Source: Cyanoderma ruficeps
Lineage: Eukaryota; Chordata; Aves; Passeriformes; Timaliidae
Direction: 5' to 3'
NCBI GenBank assembly: GCA_008694505.1
Contig: VZDJ01007754.1
Span: 47,581,509-47,645,508 of the forward strand
DNA: 64,000 bases
The stretch's first letter is position 1, and every line of letters starts with the position of its first letter. A program made the position numbers and the translations under genes. The notes below the pieces were generated by a model that searched no databases, was not told the origin of the DNA, and saw only the letters and a list, made by a program, of their open reading frames with translations. This document shows, piece after piece, positions 48,063 to 61,332 of the stretch.

Positions 48063-51000
48063 CTCTATAAATGTTGCAGTTCATTACATTTGGATTTTTT
48101 TTTTAATGTCCAGAAGAGTTATCCATTTGAAAACCTAAACACTTGCTCAGAGTAATTTGTGTAAAAAAATCAAGCGAGAGACACCTCTGAAGATTCTTTT
48201 CCTTGTCCAAGTCCTGCTGCCGCCCTTCTTCCTTTCCATAAATTCTTCCAGGCTTCCTCCTGTCCATATATCCCATCCTAACAAGTGTTGTTTGATTGTG
48301 TGGGCAAACACCAGAGGTGATTTTCCTCATCTCTCCAGGTTTCTTCCCTACAGGAGTGGTATGATTTTTGCCAGGAGAGTCAGTATCACACAGCAAAGCT
48401 CCCTGATAGTCTCTTGCTTTTTTTCCATCCTCGCCTGCCCCGAGCCAAAGAAACCCAGCTGATTTAGACTAATTATTTCAAATGCAGTTTGTAAAGGGAT
48501 GCTAATACTTTGCTGTATCCCTGAAGGTCATCTAAGCGATCCATAGTTAAACATTCATGTGGGAGACTCTGGGGGAAACAGTGAGGGATGATTATAATGG
48601 AAACACAGTGGGCTGAAGGGTGTGCTCATGCTCGAGTCTTCACCAGGCAAACCAGGGCAGTGGAAGTGCTCCTGTGCTTTTACAGCCCTTCAATCTGGAT
48701 AAACTAAAGCCTGCAGACCCTGCTTCAACATCTTTCAACCGTGTGTGATCCAGGACTGCTTCAAACTGCTTCTTCAGCACCACAGTCCTCAACCACTGTT
48801 GTGTTTTATTAAGGGGAAAAAAAAAATAAAATTATCTGTGCACGATCTCTCGTCGTTAAAATGTGCTGGTGCCCAAGGTGTTTCTTCGTCTGTTCCTCTG
48901 GCAGCTTTTCCCCTCAAGTGATTATGCTAATTAGTGTTTGATCAGATGATTAAATTATAATTCGATTAATCCTACGTGCTAAATGCTCTGAATGCATTTC
49001 CACTGCCTGAGTGCCTTGTGCTTAAGCATTCCTGTTTGCAGCTTGATAGGAGGCTCCTGCCCTTGCCCCGTGCCTAATGGATTTTCTGTATTAAACCCAC
49101 TACAGTTCCTTTTAATGTTGGGATGCAGGGGAAAAAGGGCTTTTTGTTTTCCTCCTCTGCTGCACACAACCAGAAGTAGGTAGGTTCCTCCTAGAGGATC
49201 TGAATGTTGCTAGGGATTTCAAAAAAATAGCAGAGGGGAAAAAGGTTCCAAGCTTTTTATATTCTGTTAATGTGTACTCACCCCAGGTCCCATTCAAAAC
49301 TCAGAACTTACCAAGGCAAAAAACTAAGGTACAGTTAAATCCTCAATCTGTTTGCATTCTGAGTGGTATTTTCCCCAAATAATTCCCTCCTTTTCAAAGC
49401 CAAAAGGTATTTTGGTCCAGAGACTCTCTTCTTTGCAGAACAAATTCTCTGTCGGTGTGAGAGTGGGGTGGAGAGAGAGAAGGTTGTTTCTGCTCCTACT
49501 ACCTGCTTGGCCCTCCTTTTTCCCCCCAGGTTTATTTTTGCCTGCCATCTCCAGGGGGTGATCCCCAGCAAGGGTGCAGAATGAAGAACACACTGAAATT
49601 ACAACCTTGGTGCTGCTGAGAGATTAATGCTGCAGCATTGCTTTCTTTGTCTTTGGGGTCCTGCATTTTTAGGTCATCTAATTTCATACGACTCAGTTCT
49701 ACACACTGGAGGAAAACAACAAAAAGCTCCCAATAATAACATTATTTTTCTTTTTACACAAGAGGCGCTTTGGATTTCAAAATTAAATATTTACAGGTGT
49801 TACATAGCTGAATATGTTAACTGGCTTCTCTGTTTTTATGGAGGTAGGCACCAGTGTCTTCCTCTGTCAGAGTCTGATAGTAATGAGTGGCTGGAGTTTA
49901 GAGGGAGGATGTTAAATTTAAATCCCTTGGTTTGTTTCCATCCCACAGTGCAGAAAACACTATCATGGAACAGCCTCCCTCCCTCTTCTCCTCTCTCCCT
50001 CTCCTGAATTTATCTCAGGGGAAGTGTGAAACAGATTGAGCACAGGGTTGCCAAGACCTGTCTAGGGGGATTTTGCTTTTTGTACCCCAGGTGTGGGAAG
50101 GTAGAGCGAGGGAATAGGGATGTAAAGGATGTTTTCCCTTCCCTCTCCTTCTCTTTTTTTACCTGAAAAGCTGTCAGAGATTCATAGAGCTCCTCTTAAC
50201 ATCTTATTTTACTCCTTTCAGACTGTCTAGGAAAAAAAATTTACCTGTGAGGTGACTGGCGTGCTACACTCCATTGCCATCTGTAAACCAAAGTGGGGTA
50301 GATGAGTAATTAAATTAAAAACAATGTAATTAAAGTCCTAGAGGCCAAAAGCAGCCTCATTCTATCAAAGTCCAGTTGGGTGGCAGGGGCGGAAAACTGA
50401 GATCTCATGATTTAAGAAAATCTGTGCCCTGCCAATGAATTCAGCCTCATCCTTTGCCAGAGACCCCACCCTGGGGGTCTTCCCTCACCCTTGGCTCACC
50501 AGTTTGCACTCTTGCCTCAGTTCTGCTCCCTTCAAACAGATTGTGGGCAGATGTTTGCTCTGCCAACATCTGTGCAGATGTGAGAAATTCAAAACCTATG
50601 GCTGTCTCCTGCTACGTGTTTGGGAGGGGGAATTGCCCCGACCCCCCATGGGATGGATGCAAATCCCCTGCTGTATATGGCAGCTGGACCACTCCCCTGA
50701 ACCCCTCTGCTGTCAGGGTTTGTGGGGTGCAATCCTCCCTCTGGAAGGCAGTGATGAGTAGCTGCAGGTAGTAATGCCTTCAACCCAGCCAGATAAATAG
50801 ATCTGGAAGTAGGCTCGTGTCACCATCCTCCTTTTAGAACTGAAAGAATTAGGCTAAGCTGAATTAAGGCTCTAATTCTAAATGAAAGTGCTAGCTTAGG
50901 ATGCTGCTTAGCTCATTCTTTTTAAAAGTTTAATTTCAGATTCATTTCCTGAGTATCCCCATGTGGACAGGTCCTCAGACTCTGCCTGGCCTTGGGTAAG

Positions 51001-54000
51001 CTACTTAAGCTCGTGACCTGAGGACGTTGCTGCAAAATACACTAAAGCACGTGTGGGAAGTGCATTAAGAATTCCATGGGAGGTAACTGCCTGCCCGCCT
51101 TTGGTTTTTGTTTTCGTTTTGTTTGTTTAGCATTCTCTGTGTGGTCTTCCAGGCAGAAATCAGCTTTGCAAAGGTGATCTTGGAGTAGGGGAAAGATATC
51201 CAAGTGGGGAAAAAGGCTGTGCTGAATGAGGCACTCCAAGTTATTCTATTGAAGTCTCCTCCCTGTGTGTGCAGTGGGAACACGTCCCCTGCCCACCTGA
51301 CAAATGCTCTGTTGGGTGGATATAAATATCCTCAGAGCTTTGACCCTCTGGAAGTGGAGGAATTCATGGTGAGCAGCATGAACACCCTTTGGGAAACGCC
51401 ATTTCCGTGTCGCTGCCTCGTCCTGCCTCTTTCCCCGGGAAGAACACATTCCAATAGTCCAGCAGCAGAGGTCAGTGCTGATTTGCATTGGAGAGGCAAA
51501 TCTAAGCTCAGGAGAAAGGGGCAACCCATCCATATCCCCTGCGTGCACAAAAACCCCACCACGCCCTTCACTGCCATCGGTGCCACGTGCCTCAGCCGTG
51601 TTTTCCTGTGGGTTCTCCATGTAAAAACTGGTGGCTATTGGTAGGGTATCACCATCCAGGTGCACAGCAGGAACTGCTGCTGTTTTAAGCATAAAACTCT
51701 TCCTAAATGCTACTGAATCAGAGCTCAATAAATCTGTAACTAGTCTGGCTTCCCACCTTCAGATAAATTTTGAAGAGGGTCTTTCTTTGGGGGACAGAGG
51801 AGGGACACACGGTTGACATGCAGCTCTGACCTCAGGTAAAGTCTCCTGAGGCTCACACAGAAATTTGAGAGATTTCTTCTTCCTTTTTAAGCTTGGCATT
51901 GAACATTTTCATGTTCTTTTTCCCCCTGAGCACCAGCGGGTTTGTCAGAGTGCCTGACACACCTATTGGCCTCTCTGGGAGCAAGTCACGCTTCCCTGGC
52001 TGGTTTGGATGGGTGTAAACCTTTCTCTGCTCCCCTCCCTGACCTCCTCGCTTTCCCCAGTGTGTTTGGGGTTGGCTGGTTGGTTGGATTACAATTTGAG
52101 TGCACTGTTTTAAAGGGAGGATCAGCTCAGGTTGTTCTTTGCGGTCATGGCTGCACACAATTTCATCTGATGGGGGGAAAAGAGAGAGAACAGGTTCACA
52201 AGCTGGGGCAGCCCCTTCCCTTTTTAAGTCTTTGATTCTGGGGCCTTCTCATCCTAATTTTTTCCCACTCTCCAATCTGCCTCTATCTAGTTTGTACCAT
52301 TGACTGGTAATTTTTCTTTTTATTTTCCCCCAGAAATCAGCACTCAGGTGTTGGACAGTGAGAAATATTGTTAACTATCTCCTTATCCCTTTTTTTTTTT
52401 TATTCTGGAAAATATGGCTTGTGTCAGGTGCAGCTCCAGACTGCCTCCAAACCCTGTAAATAGTTTGAAAGAAGTACATGCAGTTATTCCTGTCCAGTCC
52501 CTGAAAAATCCCTGTGTCTTGCAGGTGTCTCAGTCCTCTGCTGCTTGCAGTGTCTATTTTCTGTATATCTCAAGAGGAAAGGAGGTACAGGAGGTTATTA
52601 GAATGAGGAAATGATCCTCTGGCACTAACCTGGATATTTTTCTGTTTAAAAAAAATAATAAAAAAAAGCTTCCTCTTGGAATTGGGTCTGTGAGCAGCTG
52701 ACTACATTTGCCATGAATGACAATTAATAATGCCTAGCAACAACAACTAAACAGAGCAGAAATAAGATTGTCTGGGGAGAGGGAAAAAAAAATACCCAAC
52801 AACAACCACTGGATAACCCATATGCTTTATTTTCAAAGTGGAATTAGTGAATCCAAACTATTTAGCTACCGTGTGTACTTAACTCTGGGCCACTCGTGTG
52901 TGGAAGATTTTTTGGCCAGAGGGGAGGAAAATTTAAATTTTTTGTGTCTTTTGCCTTTTCCTCTTGCATTAACAGCTAGTGCAGCGCTAGTTCTCACCTC
53001 AGGAGGAAAAGCTGCTTCTTCCTGCTGTCCTCCCTTCTCCTGCCCAGGGCTGTCTCTGGTGCCATCTCACAGCATTTGCCAGTCCCCAAAAATTGGTTTG
53101 AAAGTGAGGAGAGTAATTTACCTCCGTTTTGACTTATTTTTCTCCTACTGTTCCCTTTTCTGTCCTTCCTCAGTCACACCAGAAATGACTAAAATTGCAT
53201 GAGAAAATTTTCTTTAGCTGTGCCAGAAAGAAGTTTGGATTCATACACCTGGAGTGGATCTTATTCCTTCTTGGAAAAAAAAAAAAGACTCAATGATAAT
53301 AAATGTGCTTCTACAAAGTCAATATTCCTTTCAAGTTCTGCCTGTGCTTTCATCAGCTTGGGGTGTGTGTATGTGGGAGAATGTTTAGAAAGAATAGTCA
53401 CAAAAATGCTTCCTGGCAAAGGAAGAGATCACAGATCAGATCAATGAGATTTCCACAGAAAAGAGAATTGAAGTGATTTAATTTTATCAGCCAGCAATCT
53501 TACATTTGGGACCAGTCATGTTTTACTGGTGTCTCTAGCAAATAAACTTCTTTGAGAATATATCACAGACAAATAATTGTAGAAAACCTCAAAAAAACCC
53601 ACGCCTGGCATGCAATTTCAGAACGAGCACGTGCACTTCTATAAAACCATTAACATGCACGGCTTCTGATCGTGACAGGCTCTAACAAATGTGAAGGTCC
53701 TGGCAAAATGGTGCTTAATGAGTTGTGCTCTGGCATAAAGGTGCAAATGTTGGAGAAAACCTGTCCTTTCAGAACTGAGGTTCTCAAGGGACAAGACACC
53801 TTAACGGGGAGGAAAAAGCAGAAGAGTGGAAAAGGTGTATCTTGAATTCTTTTTCCTTGTCAGAGCACCCAGACCATTTTCATCCTCTCATTTATGAGAC
53901 CCTGTCCAGTTCATTATACCTGATTAAAAGCGGCCACATCAGCCCTCAAACCCTGCACAATCTGATCTAAACCACACGAGGAATTGGCCCCTAAAAGACT

Positions 54001-57000
54001 CTGTCATTGCTGTTTTCTCTGGCCTTGCCCTTCAGGAGTAACAGAGCTGTTCTGTTTGTGTCGTGTCTGAGCAGTTGGTGGTGATCTAATCTACAATTTT
54101 TGTGTATGGATGATCTTTTGGGATTATTCCAGGATAAGAGTGTTAGAACCACAACTAATGAACTCTAAGTACAGAAATTGAGACTCTTTTCTGGATGGTG
54201 GCTGTGGCAAATATTAACACCAGCTGGACACACAATTGTGCTTCTGGAAAAAGGCCTCTCTATAATTTTTTCCCCCCCCCACTAAGCAGTAACTGCAACT
54301 GGAAACGTTATTCGAGTCCTCCTTATATTTGAATTTTCACTGCTGGCCTGTTGTAGCTCAAAATTCCTTCCGTCTGAAATGGACAATTCACAGTTTGTTC
54401 CACATCATAGATGGAGTAGTGATGCTCCAGAAGCCAGGGAATAAAATTGAGGCAGAATTCCAGCCTCTTGACACCTTCCTAAGTAATAAACATTAATAAA
54501 GACACTTTGTTTTATGCACTTACAGAAATTCCTAAACATTCTAGTACACCTAACAAAGATTTGCTTGTCCTTGACTGTAGCTCATTGCTTTTGGATCTGG
54601 CTGACAATTACATTTGCTTTTCCACAGCTTCCCAATTCATTAATAGATTGATTGGAACACGAAACATTGCATAATATAGGATTAAATAACAGCTCACATT
54701 TGCTAGCCCGCTCTTCTCTTTATACAGAAAAGCAAGAAAAAGTCATCACCGAGCCATCACACTGGACAATAAATTAAAATGTGTTATATCACCTTTTCCT
54801 AGAACTATTTAAAAAAAAAAAAGCATGTAGACATCTTCAGTTTTGTGTTCATAGTCTGCGGTTTAATGTATGTGATGGAAGAAAAATCCCATCACTTTCT
54901 AGACTCCTGAAATACTTTTAGACACACTGATTGACAAGTCATAAGTAGTGCTCCCAGCAACATTTTAGTTCTGTGGATTTACAGCTCATTATCACTTATG
55001 CTCTCTGTAAAGATTTAAAACTACCACATTTTTAGAACCTGAAATAGGAGTAATAAAAAAAACCCCCTAAAATAATTACCTCTGAAATGTGTATTACTGA
55101 CGTTATCAAATCCTCATTTTAGCGGGAGGATGTATTGGTGTTTTAAAACTCAGCGGCAATTGACATAAAGTTTCAGTGGAAATATTTCTGCCAGGATTTT
55201 GAAACTGTGTTGGATCTTAATGGCTCCAGAACGAGGCAGAAGAACAGAGTTAGGTGGTTTAGCATCAGCATAGGAAACCTGAGCTCAAATCTCTGCTCTG
55301 TTACCTGTTTTCAGAAAAATCTGCTTGGTTTTCATGGGTTCCTCAAAAAAAAAAATGACAATATCCCATGCTCAGTAACACGAGAGGTGCACTCCGTGCT
55401 GCTGGTTCCTACATGGAAGTCCAGAAAGGAAAAGCAGATTAATTTGCTGCTGAGTGAATCATTGCTAAAGAAAATAGCCTGCAGAAATGCTTATTTTAGG
55501 CAGTGTTTGCACTGTTCAGCAGGCACTTCAGAAACCTTGGGGGTGATTAGAGAATGAGTCGTGGGATGTAAATAAATCAATCCCTCCTGTGTATTTTAGT
55601 GTGGAAACCACAGAAAACCTGAGCTGGAGTGAGTGCACACACAGCCAACTGCAATGCAGTCCGTGGCTGAGAAGGAAAAAAAAAATGTGTTATTCAGGTG
55701 AGAAATCAGCTCCCAGGTATCAATTTTATTTTTTCTCCCCTGGATCAAGGGAGCTCTTTCAAGGTAATCTGATTTCAGCGTTGGCTGTGAATTCTGCTGG
55801 CTGCCTCTGGAAAGCTGTGCTCTCTGTGCCAGGCAGTAATTGCGTTAATCATCCATTTTTAAATAACCGCATTTGAAGTTAAGTTGAGAATTGCTTTTCA
55901 GATCTTTAATTTGCTTTGGAAAAGTGAAATAATTCCCACAAGGGTTGTGCTAATCAATATTCCAGAGGCAAGTAACCTTTGCTAATACTCGAATATAGGA
56001 TACTCTATATTCTTCTGCTTAAAGAATTCTGGGGGAAAAAAAAAAGAAATACACCAATTCCATCTGTAATTTGGCAGGTTAATAACTTTTCTGACTGCCA
56101 GGCATAGGGGTTTTTAGTCAACGGGAGATTCATCAAGTACAAAATTGCATTATATTATCTTCCTTTCATTGTTGTTGTTTTTATTTTAAACCTTCTCGCT
56201 AATATAAATGATGACAAATTGCAGGGCTGTAAATTTGAAAGTCCCTAAATGGCTTTTTTTTTTTTTTTTTTTAAAGCCTTTCCGCTGAAATGCTTANAAA
56301 TGCTTACTTGGAAAGATTTTTTTTTTTTTTTAAAACCTCAGGAGCTGGGGGAGGGGTTTTAATTATTATTATTATGCATCATGACACAATGCATTATGCA
56401 TCATGGTTGTTTTTCTGCTTTTTAAACACTTGTTATGGATGATGAAGCTAACACAGATGGACATCCAGGGAGAGCTTCTGCCCAAACCTTCCTGTGATGT
56501 CACAGTCTGTTCCCAAGGAATTGCAGCGCTTGGAAACGAGAGGATGGGCAAACTTAGGGGCGCTTGGAAGAAAACTAATAATTAGTTGACAGGTAGTCAT
56601 CAAGGAAAAGTCACCTTTTTTTTTTTTTTTTTTTAAAGTGTCCTCCTGAGGAACTGGATAAAAATCTCATGTTTTAAGAGCTAAAAATGGTGGAATGTGG
56701 GCGTCGCTTTCTTAAACACGGGAGTGTTTGACCCTGCCTCTTTTGAAGCCACCTGCAAATCACTGCTGAAGCTCAGAACTTGCTTTCTTTGCCTTGTTTT
56801 TCCCACCCAGACATGCACACAACTGAAAAATAAATTGCTAGTGAGGCTGATGAAAAAGCTGATGGGATACAATAGATTCAATGCCAGAGCTGCTTTTTCA
56901 TCTTGCCTCTCTCCACCAGGTAAATATTTCCTGTTCCCTTGAAATCAGTTTGATATTTAGGTTCTGCACCAGGTACAGGAGGAACAAAGGGGAGAATTGT

Positions 57001-57807
57001 GCATTCATTTCTTTAATAAAACCTATTTTGTAAATAGTCATAGTGCCTGCATAGGCTGCATCCTGTAAAAATTAAGGGAGAGAGAGAGAGAATCTGAATA
57101 GATTTTTAAGGAGTCACAGCAGGGAATGGATTTGAGAGGGAGGGGGAAATAAAAACACTGTGCTTCCCCAGGAGGAAAGTAGAATCCAGTATTTCATATT
57201 TCAGGGTTGGGGAAATGAAATTTCAGTGTCTTTGCGGACATTAAAGATGAGACTGGTGGTGACTCACAGACAATTGGCAACTACATTTGTTTCCCGAGAT
57301 GCTGATCAGGAAAATCTGAAATCTGTGTGTCCTCCCATCCAAATATCCAGAATAATTGCCTGGTAGTTGCACCCTGCTTTTTTAAAGGAAAAAAAAACCA
57401 AACCCAAACCCCACAACAATCTCTTCTACCTCTACACATGCTCTGCACCTCCAGGCTGGCTCCAGTTTCTGCCTCCAAGTTGAAACCTGTGATTGTGGCT
57501 TGGGGGTTTTGGCAGGAGATTGTAAAATGAATTGATTTCTTCATTTTTTTCTGTATTTACTATCCCCCCCTTATGTTTTTCCAATTCTGTGGTTACAGAA
57601 CAATAATTGTCTCTTTGCCCCCACTCTGTAGGGCCCAAATTCAACAAAACCATAGCAATGACTTTGATGTTGCTGCTCTGCTGTGATTTGGGATATGAAA
57701 TCTTAACCATTTGCTTCCTTTCCTGGTGAACCTTCTGCAAAGAGGTAGAAAAAAAATCACTCTTGTGTTCCCTTTTCTACTGCCAGGGCGTGGAGCAGAA
57801 GCCTCTG
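48063..57807 (+). other. Probable intronic sequence, no exon seen
   Basis: About 9.7 kb without a recognised exon or clear transposon. It contains a homeodomain-motif-rich AT segment (48921-48975), a C run (54273-54281), poly(T) runs (56253-56273, 56318-56331, 56614-56635) with a single N at 56297, a direct repeat of ATTATGCATCATG (56371, 56393) and a short GA run (about 57078-57090). Open frames up to 160 codons overlap on both strands and show no domain. Confidence 0.5.
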
Positions 57808-58130
57808 CTCAGAATCCCAGAATGGTTTGGGTTGGAAGGGACCTTAAAGCCCATCCAGTTCCTGCCATGGGCAGGGACACTTTCCACTGTCCCAGGCTGC
57901 TCCAAGCCCCAGTGTCCAACTTGGCTTTGGGCACTGCCAGGGATCCAGGGGCAGCCACAGCAAATCTGGGCACCCTGTGCCAGGGCCTTGCCACACTCCC
58001 AGGGAAGAATTTTTTCCTGTTATCCCAACCAACCTTGTCTTCCTTCAGCTCAAGGCCATTCCCCCTCATCCTGTCACTCCACACCCTTGTGAAAAGTCCC
58101 TCTCCAGGTCTCTTGCAGCCTCAACCTGAA
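57808..58130 (-). mobile_element. CR1 LINE fragment, inverted, well preserved
   Basis: It begins with 'aatcccagaatggtttgggt' and 'tggaagggaccttaaagccc', the classic reverse complement of the avian CR1 3' end. It continues with 'cagttcctgccatgggcagg', 'gacactttccactgtcccag', 'agctcaaggccattccccct' and 'tcctgtcactcca'. The close fit to the familiar pattern suggests a younger copy on the minus strand. The right boundary is approximate, and CR1-like sequence may run to about 58250. Confidence 0.93.
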
Positions 58131-61100
58131 GTCTCCAAGATGGATTCTCTTGCACCCTCCCTCCCAACAGGAATGGTGTTTGTCACCTTTCAGCAATTTC
58201 CACCCAAGCTCACTCCTTTCTGACACACTTTGCTCAGCCTCAGCTTTCTGGATGAATCCCACACAAAACGTAAATCCTTATTATTCTCAGGTGCTGCCAG
58301 CTGAATCAAAGGGAATTTTGACATTACGGAGAAACTCCTGCTGGATCATTCCCTCTTCATTGTGGCCCGGCCGTTTAGACAAACCTTTGAGGCATCTCTT
58401 GAGAAGAAAGCACAACGAGGTTGTGTTCTTGTGCTGCCGGCTCCAACCTGAGCGTGTTCAGCCTTGTTAGGCTGGTCTCCCTCCCACTGAACTGACAAGA
58501 TTCTTTCAGTCACCTTCTGCAGGAACTGGAGGAAGCTGGTGGTGTTAAATGGTTTTGCAAAGATCTCCGCTGGTTTCGTTTGTCCTTATAAATATTTTAT
58601 GGCATCACGGCTCCGTAAAAATGCAGTGGGTTTTGTGTAGTAAACCTAAAGAAGGATAAGCCTGCACAAGGTTTGGTTTGTTTTTTTTTTTTTTTTTCCC
58701 CTCTGTGCATCAAAAGAGAAAAGGAGAAAGTTAAAATGCATAATGAGACACAGCATGTTTCTAGTGCTGGGTAACCTGTGTTGTTGTTAGAAGATTTAGT
58801 AGAAATGTTTACTAGAAAATACAGTATTCAGGCTGAATTTTAACGAGGATTGTTAAGCTATTATTTGCATTTGATATTCAGGCTGGCGACAGAGAGAGCT
58901 GCAGGTAGTGGTCAAAGACTGAACCACAAACCTTGACTCACATCCCTTTTTTTAACCCTTAAAACTTCCCCAATGTGGTCAATTAGCATTTTCCATTGCA
59001 AAAATGGAGTAAGACTTCTTGTGGTTATTCTATAGATTGCTAAGATTTTTTTTCTCTGTGTTTTTTTTTCCTTTATATATTTTCTTCTTTTTTTTTTTAA
59101 CCAGGTAGTAAAAAATTAAGTTCTAATGAATTTTTGATTACATTATGATTGATGTCTTTGTTTCAGAATCTGCCTCTACTGAGCACAGAATGGGAATGCG
59201 TGACTAGAAGTGAGGAGGGAAGAAAGACTCAATCTGATTCTTTACAATTAACCAAAAATATTCACAGGATTTGCCTTCAAGGAAAAAAAAATGGAGAGGA
59301 AATAATTTGTTAAATTTACGCCCCTTTTTATTTAGTTAGAAACTTTGTCTTGTGTAAAATAAAACCTCCAATTGCTTATTCATTCCTGACTGAGAACTCC
59401 CTCCCTCCATTTTAAAAATACTTCCTCGAAGTTTTAGCCAGACAAAAATTGCATTCTGAGTGGAAGTGCTAAATAGGTTTGTACATAATTAAGCAACGAG
59501 CAGCAGGCTGTGACTTTGAGTGTTTGCAGCACAGAATGAGGATTTTCCCTTTGCTGAGATTCTATTAAACTTGACAATGAGAGAATTCATGGTTGACTTG
59601 CTCTTGGTGGTCTGTCAAGGCTGAAGCCAGTGGCATATTTTGAGGTTTATAAACTCTTTGCAGAAGCTGGGTATCCCTTTGCACAGAAACACAGTCTGGT
59701 ACAGTAATTCTCCCCCCTTTTCTCACTAATCACCTGTGCAGTTAATGGCTTTGGGTGTTTAACAGCATTAATTCAGTAGTAACACCTCGTAGCCACTGGA
59801 AAAGCCCAGCTTTGTGGTTTATTTGAATCAAAAGGTGGGTGCAGGACGTGTGCCTTGGTCAAACACACCTGATCGTGTCCAGTTTGTCAAGTTAAACGAA
59901 ACATTTTTAACAGGGGGAGATAAAGGTGGGAGGAAAAGCTGTTTTTGAGAGTGTAAAATAGCTGGATGCCCTATTTAAGCAGACAAAAGCTGTGACAAAG
60001 TGGAGGAGAAGCTGATGTTTTCTAAGAGATTTCCTAATCTCTTTCTCGATGGAATGGAGTTTTTTCCACAGAAAAAAAAAGAGGCTAATCCTCATTTTAT
60101 ATTTACTTATGTGAAAGTCTTGAGGTTCTCTGCTCTGCATCCAAGGGTGGGACAATCTTATTTATTACTTATGAATTTTTCTTTCTTGTCAGATGTTGTA
60201 AACAATTATAATTGACCTGACAGTTATTACATTTAAAGTTTTAATTTGGGGACATGTACTTTTCCAACAAAACTTGATGTTATTCTTTTAAATACAGAGT
60301 TATCATGAGTTCTATTTTTTATCAAAAGAATGTTTCTTCCCTGCTTTCCTTGCACTTCCTTTCTTTTGATCTCTTTCCTCTTCCCCGGAGAAAAAAGGCA
60401 TTGAAGATGAAGTTAGAGGACACTCATGTGGAATTTGAGGATACCGAGGGAGATAAAAAGCAGGCAAGATGAAGATTTTTGTTTGCGTATCAGTGCAAAT
60501 GGAGAAAAGTAGTTTTTAGAATTAGAAAGGCTCCATCATGAACGTGGATAAGACTTGAGGACACAGCTTGGTGTTGAGAGAGTTAAAGAGGGTTTGAAGT
60601 ATTTACATCCTTTTAAAAAAGTGCTGTCTAATTAGCTGATGTTTTTATACTTTAAAAACAAAGGGAAATATGTTTAACTTCGTACCAGTAAAAAATTTTG
60701 CAGCTTTTCAGTCTTAAAACGTGGCAAAAAGGTGTATCTGGATGGCTGCAGAGAGGGGAGGTTGACAGGGTAAAACTTAACTGTACTTTTGATTCACAGT
60801 AGCTAATTCAAATTATATGTGTTCTGTAATTATGTTGCCTCGAGCTCCCATTAACGTTGATGAGCTAAATGTATTTATCAGTGGAAAAATAGGCCTCATT
60901 TTATACATCTAAATAGTTTAATGTTTTTAATGCAGATTGCCTGATTTGTAGAGGCAGCATCATCAAATGACAAGGTGGATGAGGGATGTGTGATTTTTTT
61001 TTTTTTTTGAGCCTGTAAAATGCTACCAATTAATTCCTTCTGAGAGTGACTCTCAGCAAGCTGAAGTTGTTGCTGTGTGATGGAAAGTCACAGCTCTGCA

Positions 61101-61164
61101 TCTTTATTTGTTGTCTCCACCCAGGCTGTAGCTTGTATGACTTTGTGGGTGCATCCTAAAAAAA
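58131..61164 (+). other. Probable intronic sequence, no exon seen
   Basis: AT-leaning non-coding sequence with T-rich tracts (58680-58698, 59067-59098) and an A run (59281-59290). No gene or additional repeat was recognised. Confidence 0.5.
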
Positions 61165-61332
61165 AAGGAGGACGGCAGGGAAGTTGCCTCTGGTGTTAAA
61201 AATGTGTTTAAGACCAGTTTGGATGGAGCTCTGAGCAGCCTGGGAGAGTGGAAGGTGTTCCTGCCTCTGGTAGGGGTTGGGGCTGGATAATCTTTAAGGT
61301 CCCTTAAACCCAACCCATTCTGTGATTCTGTG
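61165..61332 (+). mobile_element. CR1 LINE 3' fragment
   Basis: 'ctgagcagcctgggagagtg' and 'gaaggtgttcctgcctctgg' lead to 'AAGGTCCCTTAAACCCAACC', 'CATTCTGTGATTCTGTG', the CR1 3' terminus on the plus strand. The copy is 5'-truncated. Confidence 0.88.

Noticed and set aside
48773..48783. TTCAGCACCAC, left half of an RE1/NRSF silencer motif
   Set aside because: The right half (GGACAGCGCC-like) is not present at the usual spacing, so it is only a half-site that may occur by chance.
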